A DNA stretch of 64,000 nucleotides from Pseudomonas sp. UBA2684 (GCA_002354655.1 DELY01000050.1:371639-435638), one strand, 5' to 3'. Shown: positions 1 to 9,693, counted from the first letter of the stretch. Translations and numbers: made by a program. The notes: generated from the letters alone by a model not told the origin.

Positions 1-1442
1 TGCAACAGCAAGCGTTGCGGGTGCTGGGGCGCGAAGAGGTCGAGCGTCCGGGCCTGCTCGAACGTCTGTTCGGTGGCCGTGCCGTTGCGGCAGATGCGGC
101 GCCAGTCGTGCTCGCCCCGGCGGATGACGCGCCCCCGGCGCAAGAGCCGCCGCAGGCGCTCCCGCACGAGCCCGTAGCGCTTGAGGTGCGGGACGCGGCG
201 GCCGAGCCAGCCCCAGCGGTTGCGCAGCGGCCCCAGCCACCTGCGCTGGCCCTGGACAGCCTGCCGTTGCCCGCCGAGTTGCTGCTGCCTGGCAAGCCCG
301 AGGTGCCCGCGCGCGCGCCGGCTGCCAGCCCTGCCGCCGGCCCCGAGTGTGTCGAGGCCGACCCGGCATACGCCCTGCCGCCGACCCCCGAGCCGGGCTA
401 CAGCGCCATCGCCAACCATGTCGAAACCACCTTGCTCGGTTTGCTGGCCGAGTTGCCCTTGCCGGAGCGGCATCAAGCGCAGGCCGATCTGCTCGGTGAA
501 CGGATTCAGGCCGGCTTGAACATGTATGAGCTGGTGCCGGTGCTGGATGACCTGGCGGTGCTGATGCTGGCCATCGCCGATGTCGGCCAGCGCGAGTTCG
601 AGGGTTACCTCACGCAACTCAACGAGCGCCTGGCGACGTTCCAGGGCGGCCTGCAAGATGCCCACGACGGCTACGCCGATTCGATCAGCGCCGCGCGCGA
701 GCTGGACAGCGAGTTGCGTCAACAGGTCAGCGGCCTGCACAGCAGCGTGCAGGAAGCCAGCGATCTGGACAGCCTCAAAGGCTTGGTGGAACACCGCCTG
801 AATGGATTGCTCGGCACCATGGAGCAGTACCAGCAACAGCGCGATTCGCGTGAGCAGGTGGTCTCCGGGCGCCTGCAGGCCCTGGTCGAGCGGGTGGCGA
901 GCATGGAGCAGGAGGCCAAGGGCTTCCGGGCGCACCTGGAGGAACAACGGCAGAAAGCCCTGCTCGACCCACTGACCGGCTTGCCCAATCGCGCCGCTTG
1001 GAGCGAGCGCCTGGACCTGGAGTTGGCGCGTTGGCAGCGTTACGGCGGCGAGCTGCTGCTGGCGGTGGTGGACATCGACCACTTCAAGCGGATCAACGAT
1101 GAGTACGGCCATCTGGCTGGCGATAAGGTGCTGAAAATCATCGCCGGCGAGCTGCACAAACGCCTGCGCAAAACCGACTTTATTGCGCGTTACGGCGGCG
1201 AAGAATTCGTCCTGCTGATTCCCGCTACCCCGCTCGACGGCGGCTGGCAACTGCTGGAAACCCTGCGCACGGCCATCGAAGCCTGTCCGTTTCACTTCAA
1301 GGGCGAGCGGGTGACCATCACCCTGTCAGCCGGGATCAGCGCCTTCAGTGCGGACGAGCGTAGCGAGCAGGTCTTCGAGCGCGCCGACCAGGCGCTGTAC
1401 CGCGCCAAGCGCGGCGGCCGTAACCGCGTCGAGCGCGATTAG
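1..1442 (+). CDS. Diguanylate cyclase with GGDEF domain (5' end outside window)
   Basis: Makes the second messenger c-di-GMP from two GTP. The reading frame is open to the left edge (Q-Q-Q-A-L-R...), so the true start lies upstream; the first start-like codon inside the window is a TTG at 15. Counting from there, the N-terminal ~110 residues are Pro/Ala-rich and low complexity, residues ~130-310 are helical and probably coiled coil, and ~320-472 form the GGDEF domain. The active-site loop is GGEEF at ~394-398, and an RxxD inhibitory I-site (RKTD) sits exactly five residues before it, so an active, product-inhibited enzyme is expected. No membrane segment is visible in the part seen, so it is probably cytoplasmic. 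By synteny with ampDh2-kinB-algB it could correspond to P. aeruginosa PA5487 (DgcH), but this is not certain. Confidence 0.9.
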   Translation, partial: QQQALRVLGREEVERPGLLERLFGGRAVAADAAPVVLAPADDAPPAQEPPQALPHEPVALEVRDAAAEPAPAVAQRPQPPALALDSLPLPAELLLPGKPEVPARAPAASPAAGPECVEADPAYALPPTPEPGYSAIANHVETTLLGLLAELPLPERHQAQADLLGERIQAGLNMYELVPVLDDLAVLMLAIADVGQREFEGYLTQLNERLATFQGGLQDAHDGYADSISAARELDSELRQQVSGLHSSVQEASDLDSLKGLVEHRLNGLLGTMEQYQQQRDSREQVVSGRLQALVERVASMEQEAKGFRAHLEEQRQKALLDPLTGLPNRAAWSERLDLELARWQRYGGELLLAVVDIDHFKRINDEYGHLAGDKVLKIIAGELHKRLRKTDFIARYGGEEFVLLIPATPLDGGWQLLETLRTAIEACPFHFKGERVTITLSAGISAFSADERSEQVFERADQALYRAKRGGRNRVERD

Positions 1443-1454
1443 CGCGGGCCGACT

Positions 1455-2873
1455 TCAGGCGACATGTGGCATGTAGCTGTGCCAGGTGTCTGGGATCTGC
1501 TCCAGGCGTGGGTAATTCAAGGCGTCCAATTGCAGGTGCGAAAGCAGGAACGGCGTGTGCCGCAAGTGCTGCGGCACGCCGCGCAGCTCCGGTAGCCAGA
1601 GGCTGACGTAGGTGGCGTCCGGGTCGTATTCGCGGGCTTGGCGCAGCACGTTGAACACCCGGTTGCGCCGTGGGTCGTTGCCGACGCCGGCCAGGTAGGC
1701 CCAGTTGCCCCAGTTACTGGCCGGGTCATAGTCGATCAAGTGCTCTTCGAACCAGGCGGCGCCGAAGCGCCAATCCTGTTGCAGGTCGTTGATCAGGTAA
1801 CTGGCGACGATTTGCCGACCGCGGTTGGACATGAACCCGGTGGCGGCCAGCTCGCGCATATTGGCATCCACCAGCGGCATGCCGGTGCGGCCCTTGCACC
1901 ATTCGTCGTAGCGTTGATCGAGTTGCTGCGAGGCGCCGCTGGTGGCTTTCAAACCGCCGGCCTTGAACAACGCGCTGCCGTGGCGCACCAAGGTCCAGCG
2001 GAAGAAGTCGCGCCAAAGTAGCTCGATCCACAACCAATAGGTCGAATCATTGCGCCCGTACTGCGCCTCATGGCGCCGCAGCTCGGCCATCGTGCGGCGC
2101 GCCGACAGGCAGCCATTGGCCAGCCAGGGCGAGAATTTCGAGGAGTATTCACTGCCGATCAGGCCGTTGCGCGTGTCCTTGTACTGGCGCACCGCCTGGC
2201 TGTTCCACAGGTAATCGCGCAGGCGCGCCTGGGCGGCCGCCTCGCCACCGGAAAAGGGGAAGGCGCTGGCGGCGACGCTGAGCGGCTCGCCCAGGCCCAG
2301 CTGGGACAAACTCGGCAATCCTTGCAAGAGTGCCTCGGCGCCGTCCGGCAAGGCTGGCAGGGCGCTCGGCGCGGGGCGCGGTTGAAACACCTGCAAGCGT
2401 TCCTCGACCAGGTTTCTGAACTGGGTGAAGACCTGTGGCAGTTGCTCCAGCGGGCAAGGCAACTCGTCGGCGCGCAGCAGGCTGTTGCCCGGCGCCTGGT
2501 GCAGCGGCACGCTACCGAGCCGGCGCCGTACGCGGGCGACTTGGGCGCGTTCTTCCGGGGCGATTTCCTCCAGGGTCAGCACCTGTTGCAGGTCAAGCTG
2601 CTCGACCAGTTGTGGAATCACCTGTTCGGGCGCACCTTGCACCACCAGCAGGTGCGAGCCGCGTTGGCGCAAGGCACCGTCCAGGGCGGCGAGGCTCTCC
2701 AGGAGAAAACGCGCGCGGTGTACACCGAGTCGGCGGGTGCCGAATTCGACGATCTGCAATTGCGCCGGGTCGAGGACGTACAGCGGCAGCAGTCGCTCGG
2801 CGCTCAGCCCCGCCTGTAGCGCCGGGTGATCGTCGAGACGCAGGTCCTGCTTGAACCAAAGCAGCGTACGCAT
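1455..2873 (-). CDS. Cryptochrome/photolyase, DASH-type
   Basis: FAD-dependent blue-light enzyme of the photolyase/cryptochrome superfamily, 472 aa, a normal length. Residues 1-~130 are the antenna-binding Rossmann domain (MRTLLWFKQDLRLDDHPAL) and the C-terminal half is the all-helical FAD domain. The run GFMSNRGRQIVASYL followed by D-x-R-x-G-A-x-W-F-E and SNWGNWAYLAGVGNDPR matches the DASH subgroup rather than the class I CPD photolyase PhrB. DASH members repair cyclobutane dimers mainly in single-stranded DNA; that activity is inferred from the family. The start at 2873 has a good GAGGATC ribosome binding site. The neighbouring diguanylate cyclase is convergent with it, only 12 bp away. Confidence 0.9.
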   Translation of the reverse strand: MRTLLWFKQDLRLDDHPALQAGLSAERLLPLYVLDPAQLQIVEFGTRRLGVHRARFLLESLAALDGALRQRGSHLLVVQGAPEQVIPQLVEQLDLQQVLTLEEIAPEERAQVARVRRRLGSVPLHQAPGNSLLRADELPCPLEQLPQVFTQFRNLVEERLQVFQPRPAPSALPALPDGAEALLQGLPSLSQLGLGEPLSVAASAFPFSGGEAAAQARLRDYLWNSQAVRQYKDTRNGLIGSEYSSKFSPWLANGCLSARRTMAELRRHEAQYGRNDSTYWLWIELLWRDFFRWTLVRHGSALFKAGGLKATSGASQQLDQRYDEWCKGRTGMPLVDANMRELAATGFMSNRGRQIVASYLINDLQQDWRFGAAWFEEHLIDYDPASNWGNWAYLAGVGNDPRRNRVFNVLRQAREYDPDATYVSLWLPELRGVPQHLRHTPFLLSHLQLDALNYPRLEQIPDTWHSYMPHVA

Positions 2874-3008
2874 GGGGTGATCCTCGAAAGCCGGGCAATG
2901 GGTATACGAAAAACCAGCGGCTGGATAAGTTCACTGCACGTGAACGCTGCCCATCATCGTTCGCCCACAGACTAGCGCCTTGCATAACACTAGACTGTGG
3001 CGAGCTGT

Positions 3009-3278
3009 CTAGGGTCTGTTGCCGTTTCATTCGCGGTCGCGCCGGAGCCTGTTTTAGCGCGAGGCAAGGCACGAGACGCGAAGTTTGGTGTTCCAAATGA
3101 GTGTCGAGAAACGCAGCATCGCGCTAAAACAGGCCCGGCCCTTCGGGTTGCGCGCAAAATCTCGCCATGCGGTGTTGGAGGACTTGGCAAGGGAGCGACC
3201 ATTACCTGCGTCCTCCGCCTAGCCTGGCGAGATTTTGCGCGGCAACGCGCCTCGCGATGAAACGGCAACAGACCCTAG
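3009..3278. mobile_element. MITE-like non-autonomous element with perfect 22-bp terminal inverted repeats
   Basis: Positions 3009-3030 (beginning CTAGGGTCTGTTGCCG) and 3257-3278 are perfect inverted repeats of 22 bp. Nested inside are two more perfect 16-bp inverted repeats, 3047-3062 with 3119-3134 (GCCTGTTTTAGCGCGA) and 3152-3167 with 3225-3240 (GCGCAAAATCTCGCCA), so the whole element can fold into a branched hairpin. No transposase is encoded. CTAG at each outer end may be a target duplication, as for IS5-type (YTAR) insertion, or TA may be, as for IS630/mariner types; family assignment is inference. The element occupies two thirds of the 414-bp gap between the photolyase and marC genes and ends 9 bp before the marC start codon. 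The rest of the gap (2874-3008) must hold the divergent photolyase promoter; none was clear. Confidence 0.8.
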
Positions 3279-3287
3279 GAGTGTTAC

Positions 3288-3881
3288 ATGGACATCTTCG
3301 GCATCGCCGTGTTGATCTTTCTGGTTACCGATCCGTTCGGCAACATCGCCATCTATATCGCCGCGTTGAAAAACGTCACGCCCAAGCGCCGGCTGTGGGT
3401 CGCGGGGCGCGAACTGCTGTTCGCCCTGGCCTTGCTGCTGCTGTTCCTTACCTTTGGTGACAAAGTGCTCAGCGCGTTGGGCCTGTCGCGCGAGGCAACC
3501 GCGATTGCCGGCGGTATCATCCTGTTCGTGATTGCCATGCGCCTGATCTTCCCCAGCCCGCAGGGCCTGCTCGGCGATGTGCCGGACGGTGAGCCGATGC
3601 TGGTGCCGCTGGCCACGCCGGCGGTGGCCGGGCCCTCGGCTCTGGCCGTGCTGATGACCCTGCGCAATACCCATGAAGGGCCACTCTGGGAGCTGTATCT
3701 GGCGGTGATTCTGGCGTGGGCGGCCACGGCATTTATCTTGTTGCAGGCCTCGTTCCTGCAACGTTTCCTCGGCCCCCGCGGGCTGACCGCAGTGGAGCGA
3801 TTGATGGGCATGCTGTTGATCATGCTCAGCGTCGACATGCTGCTGGATAACCTACAAAGCGTGTTGCATATCCGCCCATGA
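3288..3881 (+). CDS. MarC-family inner-membrane protein
   Basis: Polytopic inner-membrane protein of the MarC/NAAT family, 197 aa, the normal family length, with about six hydrophobic helices and the typical N-terminal L-x-x-x-T-D-P-x-G-N (FLVTDPFGNIAIYIAAL). Family members were once called multiple-antibiotic-resistance proteins, but their physiological substrate is unsettled, so no substrate is assigned. The ribosome binding site AGGAG (3277-3281) overlaps the right boundary of the MITE-like element, so any native promoter lies beyond or within that element. The stop overlaps the start of ampDh2 by 4 bp (ATGA), indicating translational coupling. Confidence 0.88.
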   Translation: MDIFGIAVLIFLVTDPFGNIAIYIAALKNVTPKRRLWVAGRELLFALALLLLFLTFGDKVLSALGLSREATAIAGGIILFVIAMRLIFPSPQGLLGDVPDGEPMLVPLATPAVAGPSALAVLMTLRNTHEGPLWELYLAVILAWAATAFILLQASFLQRFLGPRGLTAVERLMGMLLIMLSVDMLLDNLQSVLHIRP

Positions 3882-4657
3882 AATCTGTTTGCCTTGCCCT
3901 CCTCGTCGCCCTGTTGGCCGGCTGTGCCAGCGCCCCCCGAATCGACAGCGCGTACACCGCAACCGGCCAGAACAGCCGGGTGCAGTACATCATCCTGCAC
4001 TACACCTCGACCGACCTGGGGCACTCGTTGCGCCTGCTCACCGAGGAAGAAGTCAGCAGCCATTACCTGATCGGCGACAGCCCGGCGACCATCTACCGCC
4101 TGGTCGATGAAAACCGCCGTGCCTGGCACGCCGGCGACAGCCAATGGCAGGGTCGCACCTGGCTGAACGGCACCTCGATCGGCATCGAACTGGTCAACCA
4201 GGGCTATCTCGACGGCCCCGGCGGGCGCCACTGGCAGCCCTACTCCGAGGCGCAGATCGAGGCGTTGATCGTGCTCCTCAAGGACATCGTGCAGCGCCAC
4301 CAGTTGGCCCCTGGCAGCATCCTTGCGCACAGCGACGTGGCGCCGCAGCGCAAGGTCGATCCAGGCCCGCTGTTTCCCTGGAAACGCCTGGCCGATGCCG
4401 GCCTGGTGCCCTGGCCGGACGCCCAGGCGGTGGCGCGGCAGCAGGCGCTGTTTGCCGCCAGCCTGCCGAGTGTGGCCTGGTTCCAGGCGCAACTGGCGCG
4501 CCAGGGTTACCTGATCGAGCAGCATGGCGAACTGGATCAGGCCACGCGCAACGTCATTGCCGCTTTCCAGATGAAATACCGCCCGGCCAGGCATGACGGT
4601 CAGCCAGACGCCGAGACCGCGGCGCGCCTGTTGGTGCTCAACACCCCGTCACTCTAG
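3878..4657 (+). CDS. ampDh2: N-acetylmuramoyl-L-alanine amidase, lipoprotein AmpDh2-like
   Basis: Zinc amidase that cuts between N-acetylmuramic acid and the L-Ala of the peptide stem, involved in murein turnover and anhydro-muropeptide recycling. The N terminus is a lipoprotein signal with lipobox L-A-G-C at Cys16, placing it as a periplasm-facing lipoprotein, like P. aeruginosa AmpDh2 (PA5485). The amidase_2 domain spans ~33-175 with zinc ligand His41 (YIILHYTS) and the later H-S-D and K-x-D-P-G motifs (LAHSDVAPQRKVDPGP). Residues ~190-255 form a peptidoglycan-binding domain. It is 259 aa, near the family length. Its position two genes from kinB-algB matches P. aeruginosa, where ampDh2 adjoins kinB, although here a purine permease gene intervenes. 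Confidence 0.93.
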   Translation: MKSVCLALLVALLAGCASAPRIDSAYTATGQNSRVQYIILHYTSTDLGHSLRLLTEEEVSSHYLIGDSPATIYRLVDENRRAWHAGDSQWQGRTWLNGTSIGIELVNQGYLDGPGGRHWQPYSEAQIEALIVLLKDIVQRHQLAPGSILAHSDVAPQRKVDPGPLFPWKRLADAGLVPWPDAQAVARQQALFAASLPSVAWFQAQLARQGYLIEQHGELDQATRNVIAAFQMKYRPARHDGQPDAETAARLLVLNTPSL

Positions 4658-4832
4658 GGCTGTAGGTCGTGCGTGGCCGGCAAGCGCCGCCCCCGCGTAA
4701 CCTCGCGCGGTGGCGCAGGTTGCGCCGCGCCACCGCCTACCGCGTCGGCGGTTAACCGCGCCTGCGCCACTCATCGTTATGCCTGAGCCGGCCTGCCCGG
4801 CGCCCTGCCCGCCACACCTGTATGCCCGGATG

Positions 4833-4861
4833 CCCGCCGCGTGACCGCAGCGGCGGGTTTT
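4833..4861 (+). terminator. Rho-independent terminator after ampDh2
   Basis: Perfect 8-bp stem CCCGCCGC (4833-4840) / GCGGCGGG (4850-4857), 9-nt loop, followed by TTTT. It lies about 175 bp after the ampDh2 stop and about 105 bp before the permease start, separating the two transcription units. The rest of the 308-bp gap (4658-4965) holds GC-rich imperfect inverted repeats and, just before the permease, an AT-rich stretch (4885-4955) that probably contains its promoter. Confidence 0.7.
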
Positions 4862-4965
4862 GTGCTGCCCGACCACCGGCCAAAAAATTGAATACAAAAA
4901 TGTGGCCAAACGGTCAGGAAATTGTCTACATTTGGCGCAACAAGAACAACATCAGGTACTCCGTC

Positions 4966-6504
4966 ATGACCGCACCCGTTACTTCAGTCACGCCCGATGT
5001 CCGTCCCGAGGACGAAAACCTCGGTGTCGGCGCCAACCTCGCCTATGGTTTGCAGCATGTGCTGACCATGTACGGCGGCATCGTTGCCGTCCCGCTGATC
5101 GTTGGCCAGGCGGCGGGTTTGTCGCCGGCGGACATCGGCCTGCTGATCGCCGCTTCGCTGTTTGCCGGTGGCTTGGCGACCCTGCTGCAAACCCTCGGCC
5201 TGCCGTTCTTCGGTTGCCAGCTGCCGCTGGTTCAGGGCGTGTCGTTCGCCGGCGTGGCGACCATGATCGCGATCCTCGGCAGTGACGGCGCGGGAGGTCT
5301 CCCGGTGGTATTCGGCGCGGTGATTGCCGCCTCGCTGATCGGTTTGTTGATCACCCCGGTGTTCTCGCGGATCACCAAATTCTTCCCGCCGCTGGTGAAC
5401 GGCATCGTCATCACCATTATCGGCCTGACCCTGATGCCGGTCGCCGCGCGTTGGGCGATGGGCGGCAATAGCCACGCCGAGGATTTCGGCAGCATGGCCA
5501 ATATCGGCCTGGCCGCGCTGACCCTGGTCACCGTGCTGCTGCTGAGCAAGCTCGGCAGCGCCAGCATCTCGCGGCTGTCGATCCTGCTGGCCATGGTCAT
5601 CGGCACCCTGGTCGCCGTGGCGCTGGGCATGGCGGATTTCTCCAAGGTCGCCGAGGGGCCGCTGCTGGCGTTCCCCTCGCCGTTCCATTTCGGCATGCCG
5701 ACCTTCCACGTCGCGGCGATCATCTCGATGCTGATCGTGATCATCGTCACCCTGGTGGAAACCTCGGCGGACATCCTCGCGGTCGGTGACATCATCGAGA
5801 CCAAGGTCGATTCCAAGCGCCTGGGCAACGGCCTGCGCGCCGACATGATCTCCAGCATGTTCGCGCCGGTCTTTGGCTCGTTCACCCAGAGCGCGTTCGC
5901 CCAGAACGTCGGCCTGGTCGCGGTGACCGGGGTGAAGAGCCGCTATGTGGTGGCCAGCGCGGGGTTGATTCTGGTGACCCTCGGCCTGCTGCCGGTCATG
6001 GGCCGCCTGGTTGCCGCGGTGCCCACCTCGGTGCTCGGCGGCGCGGGCGTGGTGCTGTTCGGCACCGTGGCGGCGAGCGGGATTCGCACCCTGTCCAAGG
6101 TCGACTACCGCAACAACATGAACCTGATCATCGTCGCCACCTCGATCGGCTTCGGCATGATTCCGATCGCTGCGCCGAGCTTCTATCACCACTTCCCGGC
6201 CTGGTTCGAGACCATCTTCCACTCGGGCATCAGCTCGGCGGCGATCATGGCGATCCTGCTGAACCTGGTGTTCAACCACGTCAAGACCGGCAACTCGGAC
6301 CAGCAGTCGGTGTTCGTCGCCGGCAGCGAACGCACCTTGCGTTACCAGGACATCGCCGCATTGACCGATGGCGACTACTTCAAGGGCGGCAAGCTGTTCG
6401 ACGCCCAGGGCAAAGAGGTGCCGCTGGTGGAGAGTGCCCCCGCGCCGCGTGCAGGCAGCGAGAAAGCGCCTGCGCCGAGCGCCGTCGCCGCCGACAGCGC
6501 CTGA
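4966..6504 (+). CDS. NCS2-family purine (xanthine/uric acid-type) permease
   Basis: Inner-membrane nucleobase:cation symporter of the NCS2 family, about 512 aa with 12-14 hydrophobic segments. Typical features are the N-terminal A-x-x-x-G-L-Q-H-V-L-T-M-Y segment and the purine-type signature Q-N-x-G-x-V-x-x-T-G-V-x-S-R (QNVGLVAVTGVKSRYV) around residues 310-323, which points to xanthine or uric acid rather than uracil. The open frame extends upstream to 4822, but the ATG at 4966 (MTAPVTSVTPD) is preferred because it starts just before the conserved domain and has an AGG at 4954-4956. The C-terminal ~30 residues are Ala/Pro-rich and probably cytoplasmic. It stands alone, convergent with kinB. 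Confidence 0.9.
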   Translation: MTAPVTSVTPDVRPEDENLGVGANLAYGLQHVLTMYGGIVAVPLIVGQAAGLSPADIGLLIAASLFAGGLATLLQTLGLPFFGCQLPLVQGVSFAGVATMIAILGSDGAGGLPVVFGAVIAASLIGLLITPVFSRITKFFPPLVNGIVITIIGLTLMPVAARWAMGGNSHAEDFGSMANIGLAALTLVTVLLLSKLGSASISRLSILLAMVIGTLVAVALGMADFSKVAEGPLLAFPSPFHFGMPTFHVAAIISMLIVIIVTLVETSADILAVGDIIETKVDSKRLGNGLRADMISSMFAPVFGSFTQSAFAQNVGLVAVTGVKSRYVVASAGLILVTLGLLPVMGRLVAAVPTSVLGGAGVVLFGTVAASGIRTLSKVDYRNNMNLIIVATSIGFGMIPIAAPSFYHHFPAWFETIFHSGISSAAIMAILLNLVFNHVKTGNSDQQSVFVAGSERTLRYQDIAALTDGDYFKGGKLFDAQGKEVPLVESAPAPRAGSEKAPAPSAVAADSA

Positions 6505-6544
6505 TCCGCCGAGCCGCCGGCGTGCGGTATCGCCAGGCTGCCGC

Positions 6545-8320
6545 CTAGAGCGGCAAGTCCAGGTAGAACTGCGCGCCATGCCCTGGTCGTGAGTGCACGC
6601 CGATGCGCCCGCCATGCAGCTGTGCAATCTCCTTGCACAGCGCCAGGCCCAGACCGGCGCCGCCTTTCTTGCGGCCGACCTGCACGAAGGGCTCGAACAC
6701 CCGCGCTTGCTGGCTGTAGGGGATGCCTTCGCCGCTATCCTCGACACTGAGAATCACCCGCTCGCCCTGGCGCCGTGCTTGCAAACGAATCTGCCCTTGC
6801 GGGCGACTGTGGCGCAGGGCGTTGCCGAGCAGGTTGTCGAGCACCCGTTCGATTTGCAGGCGATCCAGCGCAAGCGGTGGCAGCGCATCGTGCACCTCGA
6901 CGCTCAGGGTAATCTCGCGTTCGCTGGCCTGGGCGGCGAACCGCTGCTGCGCCTGGTGCAGCAGCTCGTCCAGGTCGCACGGCAGCAGTTCGAGCTTTTG
7001 CAGGCCATTCTGGTAGCGCGAGAAATTCAGCAGGTCGTTAATCAGCCGCACCAGCCGGTGCATTTCCTCGTCGACGGTTTGCAGCAGGTCGCTCTCGCGC
7101 GCCTCCGCAGGGAAGTGCAAGCGTTCCTGCAACAAGCCGAAGGCCATGTGCATGCCGGTGACCGGGGTGCGCAACTCGTGCGAGGCGCGCAACACGAACT
7201 CGCTGCGCACGCGCTCGAAGGCGCGCTGCTCGGTGACGTCATGCAGCACCATCACGGCGCCGTGAATGCGTTCGTCGCTGAGGCTGACCGGCGTCAGGCT
7301 GTAAGTCAGCAGGCGGGTTTCGCCTTCGGCCTCCACTTCCAGGTCTTCCAGGGCGTGTGGCAGGCTGTCGCCTTGCATCACCAGTTGCAGCTGCTCGTCG
7401 AGTTCCGGGCGGCGCAGGGCCTGGCCGATGCTTATGCCAAGCGGGCGGTCGTACCAGCCGAGCTGGCGCTGGGCCACCGGGTTGAAGTGATCGAGCACGC
7501 CACTGCGGTCGAAAATCAGCAAGCCGTCATCGATGCTGTCGAGCACCGCCTGCAAGCGCCGTTGCTCGGCGAGCAAGGCCTCGACATCGCTGTTCTTGAA
7601 TTGCCGCAGGGATTCGGCCATCAAGCCAAAGCGTCGGCTCAGGGCGGACAGCTCGGCCACCGGGGAAATCGGCAGGCTGACCTGGAAATCGCCCTTGCCG
7701 ATCTGATCGGCGGCCAAGGCCAGGGCTTCGATCGGCCGGCCAAAGCGTTGGGCGATGCTGTGCGCGGTGACGAAACCGAGCAACAGCACTGCCAGGCCGA
7801 TCAGGCCCAGCAACCCGGCAATCAGGCGGGCACGTTCGCGTGAGCTTTCTTCGGCGCTTTGCACCGCGGCGAAATAACGCATCTGCACGGCGTTGATGCG
7901 GTCGCGCAGGGCTTCCATGGTGCGGCCGAAGTCATCGTTGTTGAGCAGCTCGCGGCGCACCGTCAGCGGTTTGTCGAGGAGGTTGTCGTAGAGCGCATAG
8001 GCGCGGCTGATTTCGTTCACGGCCTGGCGGTCGCTGTCATCCATGGCACCTGCGCCGGCCTTGCCGAGCCAGTCGTGAAAGCGCTGATCGGAGACTTTCA
8101 GGGCTTGGCTGTCGAGCTTTGCCGCGAGCAGATGGATCAGTTGCTTGTCCAGCTCCTGGCGCAGGCCGATGGTGGCGTCGATGATGCTCAGGTTGCGGGT
8201 CATCGCCTGGCTTTGCGCCTTGGTCAGTTGCAACACGCTGAACATCCCCAGCAGCAGGCCGAGCAGCGCCACGGTAATCAGGGCGCTGCTGTTGAGGAAC
8301 AGCTGGCTGCGCAGCTTCAT
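6545..8320 (-). CDS. kinB: Sensor histidine kinase KinB
   Basis: Membrane sensor kinase/phosphatase of the AlgB response regulator, controlling alginate and virulence functions in P. aeruginosa. It has 591 aa (about 595 in P. aeruginosa). Order: transmembrane helix ~11-33, periplasmic helical domain ~34-165, second transmembrane helix ~166-188, HAMP, PAS domain ~250-360, HisKA with phospho-acceptor His381 in ASHELRTP, then HATPase_c with N box, D-S-G-E-G-I and G-x-G-L-G-L-A-L. His381 corresponds to His385 of P. aeruginosa KinB, and all catalytic motifs look intact. Its start overlaps the algB stop by 4 bp, so the two are co-transcribed, algB first. It is convergent with the purine permease gene. 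Confidence 0.96.
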   Translation of the reverse strand: MKLRSQLFLNSSALITVALLGLLLGMFSVLQLTKAQSQAMTRNLSIIDATIGLRQELDKQLIHLLAAKLDSQALKVSDQRFHDWLGKAGAGAMDDSDRQAVNEISRAYALYDNLLDKPLTVRRELLNNDDFGRTMEALRDRINAVQMRYFAAVQSAEESSRERARLIAGLLGLIGLAVLLLGFVTAHSIAQRFGRPIEALALAADQIGKGDFQVSLPISPVAELSALSRRFGLMAESLRQFKNSDVEALLAEQRRLQAVLDSIDDGLLIFDRSGVLDHFNPVAQRQLGWYDRPLGISIGQALRRPELDEQLQLVMQGDSLPHALEDLEVEAEGETRLLTYSLTPVSLSDERIHGAVMVLHDVTEQRAFERVRSEFVLRASHELRTPVTGMHMAFGLLQERLHFPAEARESDLLQTVDEEMHRLVRLINDLLNFSRYQNGLQKLELLPCDLDELLHQAQQRFAAQASEREITLSVEVHDALPPLALDRLQIERVLDNLLGNALRHSRPQGQIRLQARRQGERVILSVEDSGEGIPYSQQARVFEPFVQVGRKKGGAGLGLALCKEIAQLHGGRIGVHSRPGHGAQFYLDLPL

Positions 8321-9663
8321 AGGTCGAGCTGCTTGCGTTTGCGGTACAAGGTCGAGGCATCGATGCCCAGGGTCTTGGCGGCCTGGTCGAGGGTTTCGCT
8401 ATTGGCCAGTACCGCACCGATATGGGCTTTCTCCAGCGCTTCCAGGCTCATCGCGCCGCCCACTTGCGGGCCGTTGCCAGCCGGTTGCGCGCCAAGGCCG
8501 AGGTGGCTGACGTCGACCCACTCCTGGGGGCAGATGATGCTGGCGCGCTCGATGACGTTACGCAGCTCGCGGATATTGCCTGGCCAGCGATAGTCCAGCA
8601 GCGCGGCCCGTGCGTCGTCGCTGAAGCCGCGCGCGGGGCGGGCGTACTCCTTGACGAACTGGGCGAGGAAGCGCTCGGCCAGCAGCAACAGGTCTTCGCT
8701 GCGCTCGCGCAAGGGCGGCACGGTCAGGGTGATGACATTCAGGCGGTAGAGCAGGTCTTCGCGAAAGTCGCCTTCCTTGACCCTGTCGTCGAGGTTGCGG
8801 TTGGTCGCCGCGAGGATGCGCACGTCGGCCTGACGCGTCACCGGGTCGCCGACCCGCTCGTATTCCTTGTCCTGGATGAAGCGCAGCAACTTGGGTTGCA
8901 GGAGCAGCGGGAAGTCGCCGATCTCGTCGAGAAACAGCGTGCCGCCATCCGCCTGATTGACCCGCCCCAGGGTGCTTTCGCTGGCACCGGTAAAGGCCCC
9001 ACGGCTGTGGCCGAACAGTTCGCTTTCCATCAGCTCGGCGGTCAGCGACGGACAGTTGATGGTGATGCAGGATTTCGGCGCGCGTTTGCTCCAGGCATGG
9101 ATGGCGTGCGCCAGCTCGCCCTTGCCGGTGCCGGATTCGCCGAGGATCAGGATATTGGCGTCGGTGGCGGCCACCTGCCGCGCGGTTTCCAGAATCGCCA
9201 TCATCGCCGGGTTGTTCGAGTCGAGGTCTTGCTTGCGTTTGCGCACCTCGCCTTCCAGGGCTTCCAGGCGTGCCGAGAGCTGGCGCACTTCCAGCTGCTT
9301 GGCCGCGGCCATGCGCAGTTGCTCCGGGCTGCACGGCTTGACCAGATAATCGGCGGCGCCGGCCTGTATGGCGTCCACGGCGGTGTCTACCGCTGAATGC
9401 GCGGTGACAATCACCACGCGCATCCACGGCGCCTGCACGCGCATCTGCGCGAGCACATCGAGGCCGTTGTCTTCGCCGAGGCGCAGATCGAGCAAGCACA
9501 GGTCGAATACCTGGCGTTGCAGCAATGCCTCGGCCTGGCGCGCGGTGCTGGCCGTGGCGACCTGGTAGCCCACGTCTTCCAGGCAATAACGAAAGGTCCG
9601 CAGGATCGCTGCTTCGTCATCGACCAGCAGGATACGTCCGTTTTGTTGAGCGGCTGCGTGCAT
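8317..9663 (-). CDS. algB: NtrC-family response regulator AlgB
   Basis: Sigma54-interacting activator paired with KinB. It is 448 aa (449 in P. aeruginosa). The receiver domain (10-125) carries acidic residues D15-D16 and phospho-acceptor Asp59 in LCLLDLRLG. The AAA+ domain (~145-380) has Walker A GESGTGKG at 175-182, the sigma54-contact loop GAFTGA at 222-227 and the G-x-L-F-L-D-E-I-G Walker B. The C terminus is a Fis-type helix-turn-helix ending [12 protein letters not shown]. The start at 9663 has an AAGGAC ribosome binding site. A 175-bp repeat element begins only 31 bp upstream of the start. Across the divergent intergenic region are paired sites and a sigma54-type promoter that this protein might act on (inference). 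Confidence 0.97.
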   Translation of the reverse strand: MHAAAQQNGRILLVDDEAAILRTFRYCLEDVGYQVATASTARQAEALLQRQVFDLCLLDLRLGEDNGLDVLAQMRVQAPWMRVVIVTAHSAVDTAVDAIQAGAADYLVKPCSPEQLRMAAAKQLEVRQLSARLEALEGEVRKRKQDLDSNNPAMMAILETARQVAATDANILILGESGTGKGELAHAIHAWSKRAPKSCITINCPSLTAELMESELFGHSRGAFTGASESTLGRVNQADGGTLFLDEIGDFPLLLQPKLLRFIQDKEYERVGDPVTRQADVRILAATNRNLDDRVKEGDFREDLLYRLNVITLTVPPLRERSEDLLLLAERFLAQFVKEYARPARGFSDDARAALLDYRWPGNIRELRNVIERASIICPQEWVDVSHLGLGAQPAGNGPQVGGAMSLEALEKAHIGAVLANSETLDQAAKTLGIDASTLYRKRKQLDL

Positions 9664-9693
9664 GTCCTTGCTCCAGTGGCTAAGTGCAGAGAT

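Noticed and set aside
3009-3278. Complete insertion sequence
   Set aside because: The element is only 270 bp and encodes no transposase, so it is listed as a non-autonomous MITE-like element.
4984-6747. 587-codon open frame on the minus strand across the purine permease
   Set aside because: Shadow frame of a GC-rich gene: its translation is rich in Arg, His, Asp and Gln with no family features, while the plus strand encodes a complete NCS2 permease.
6593-7843. 416-codon plus-strand frame opposite kinB
   Set aside because: kinB on the other strand shows all histidine-kinase motifs; the plus-strand translation is repetitive Gln/Ala/Val without recognisable domains.
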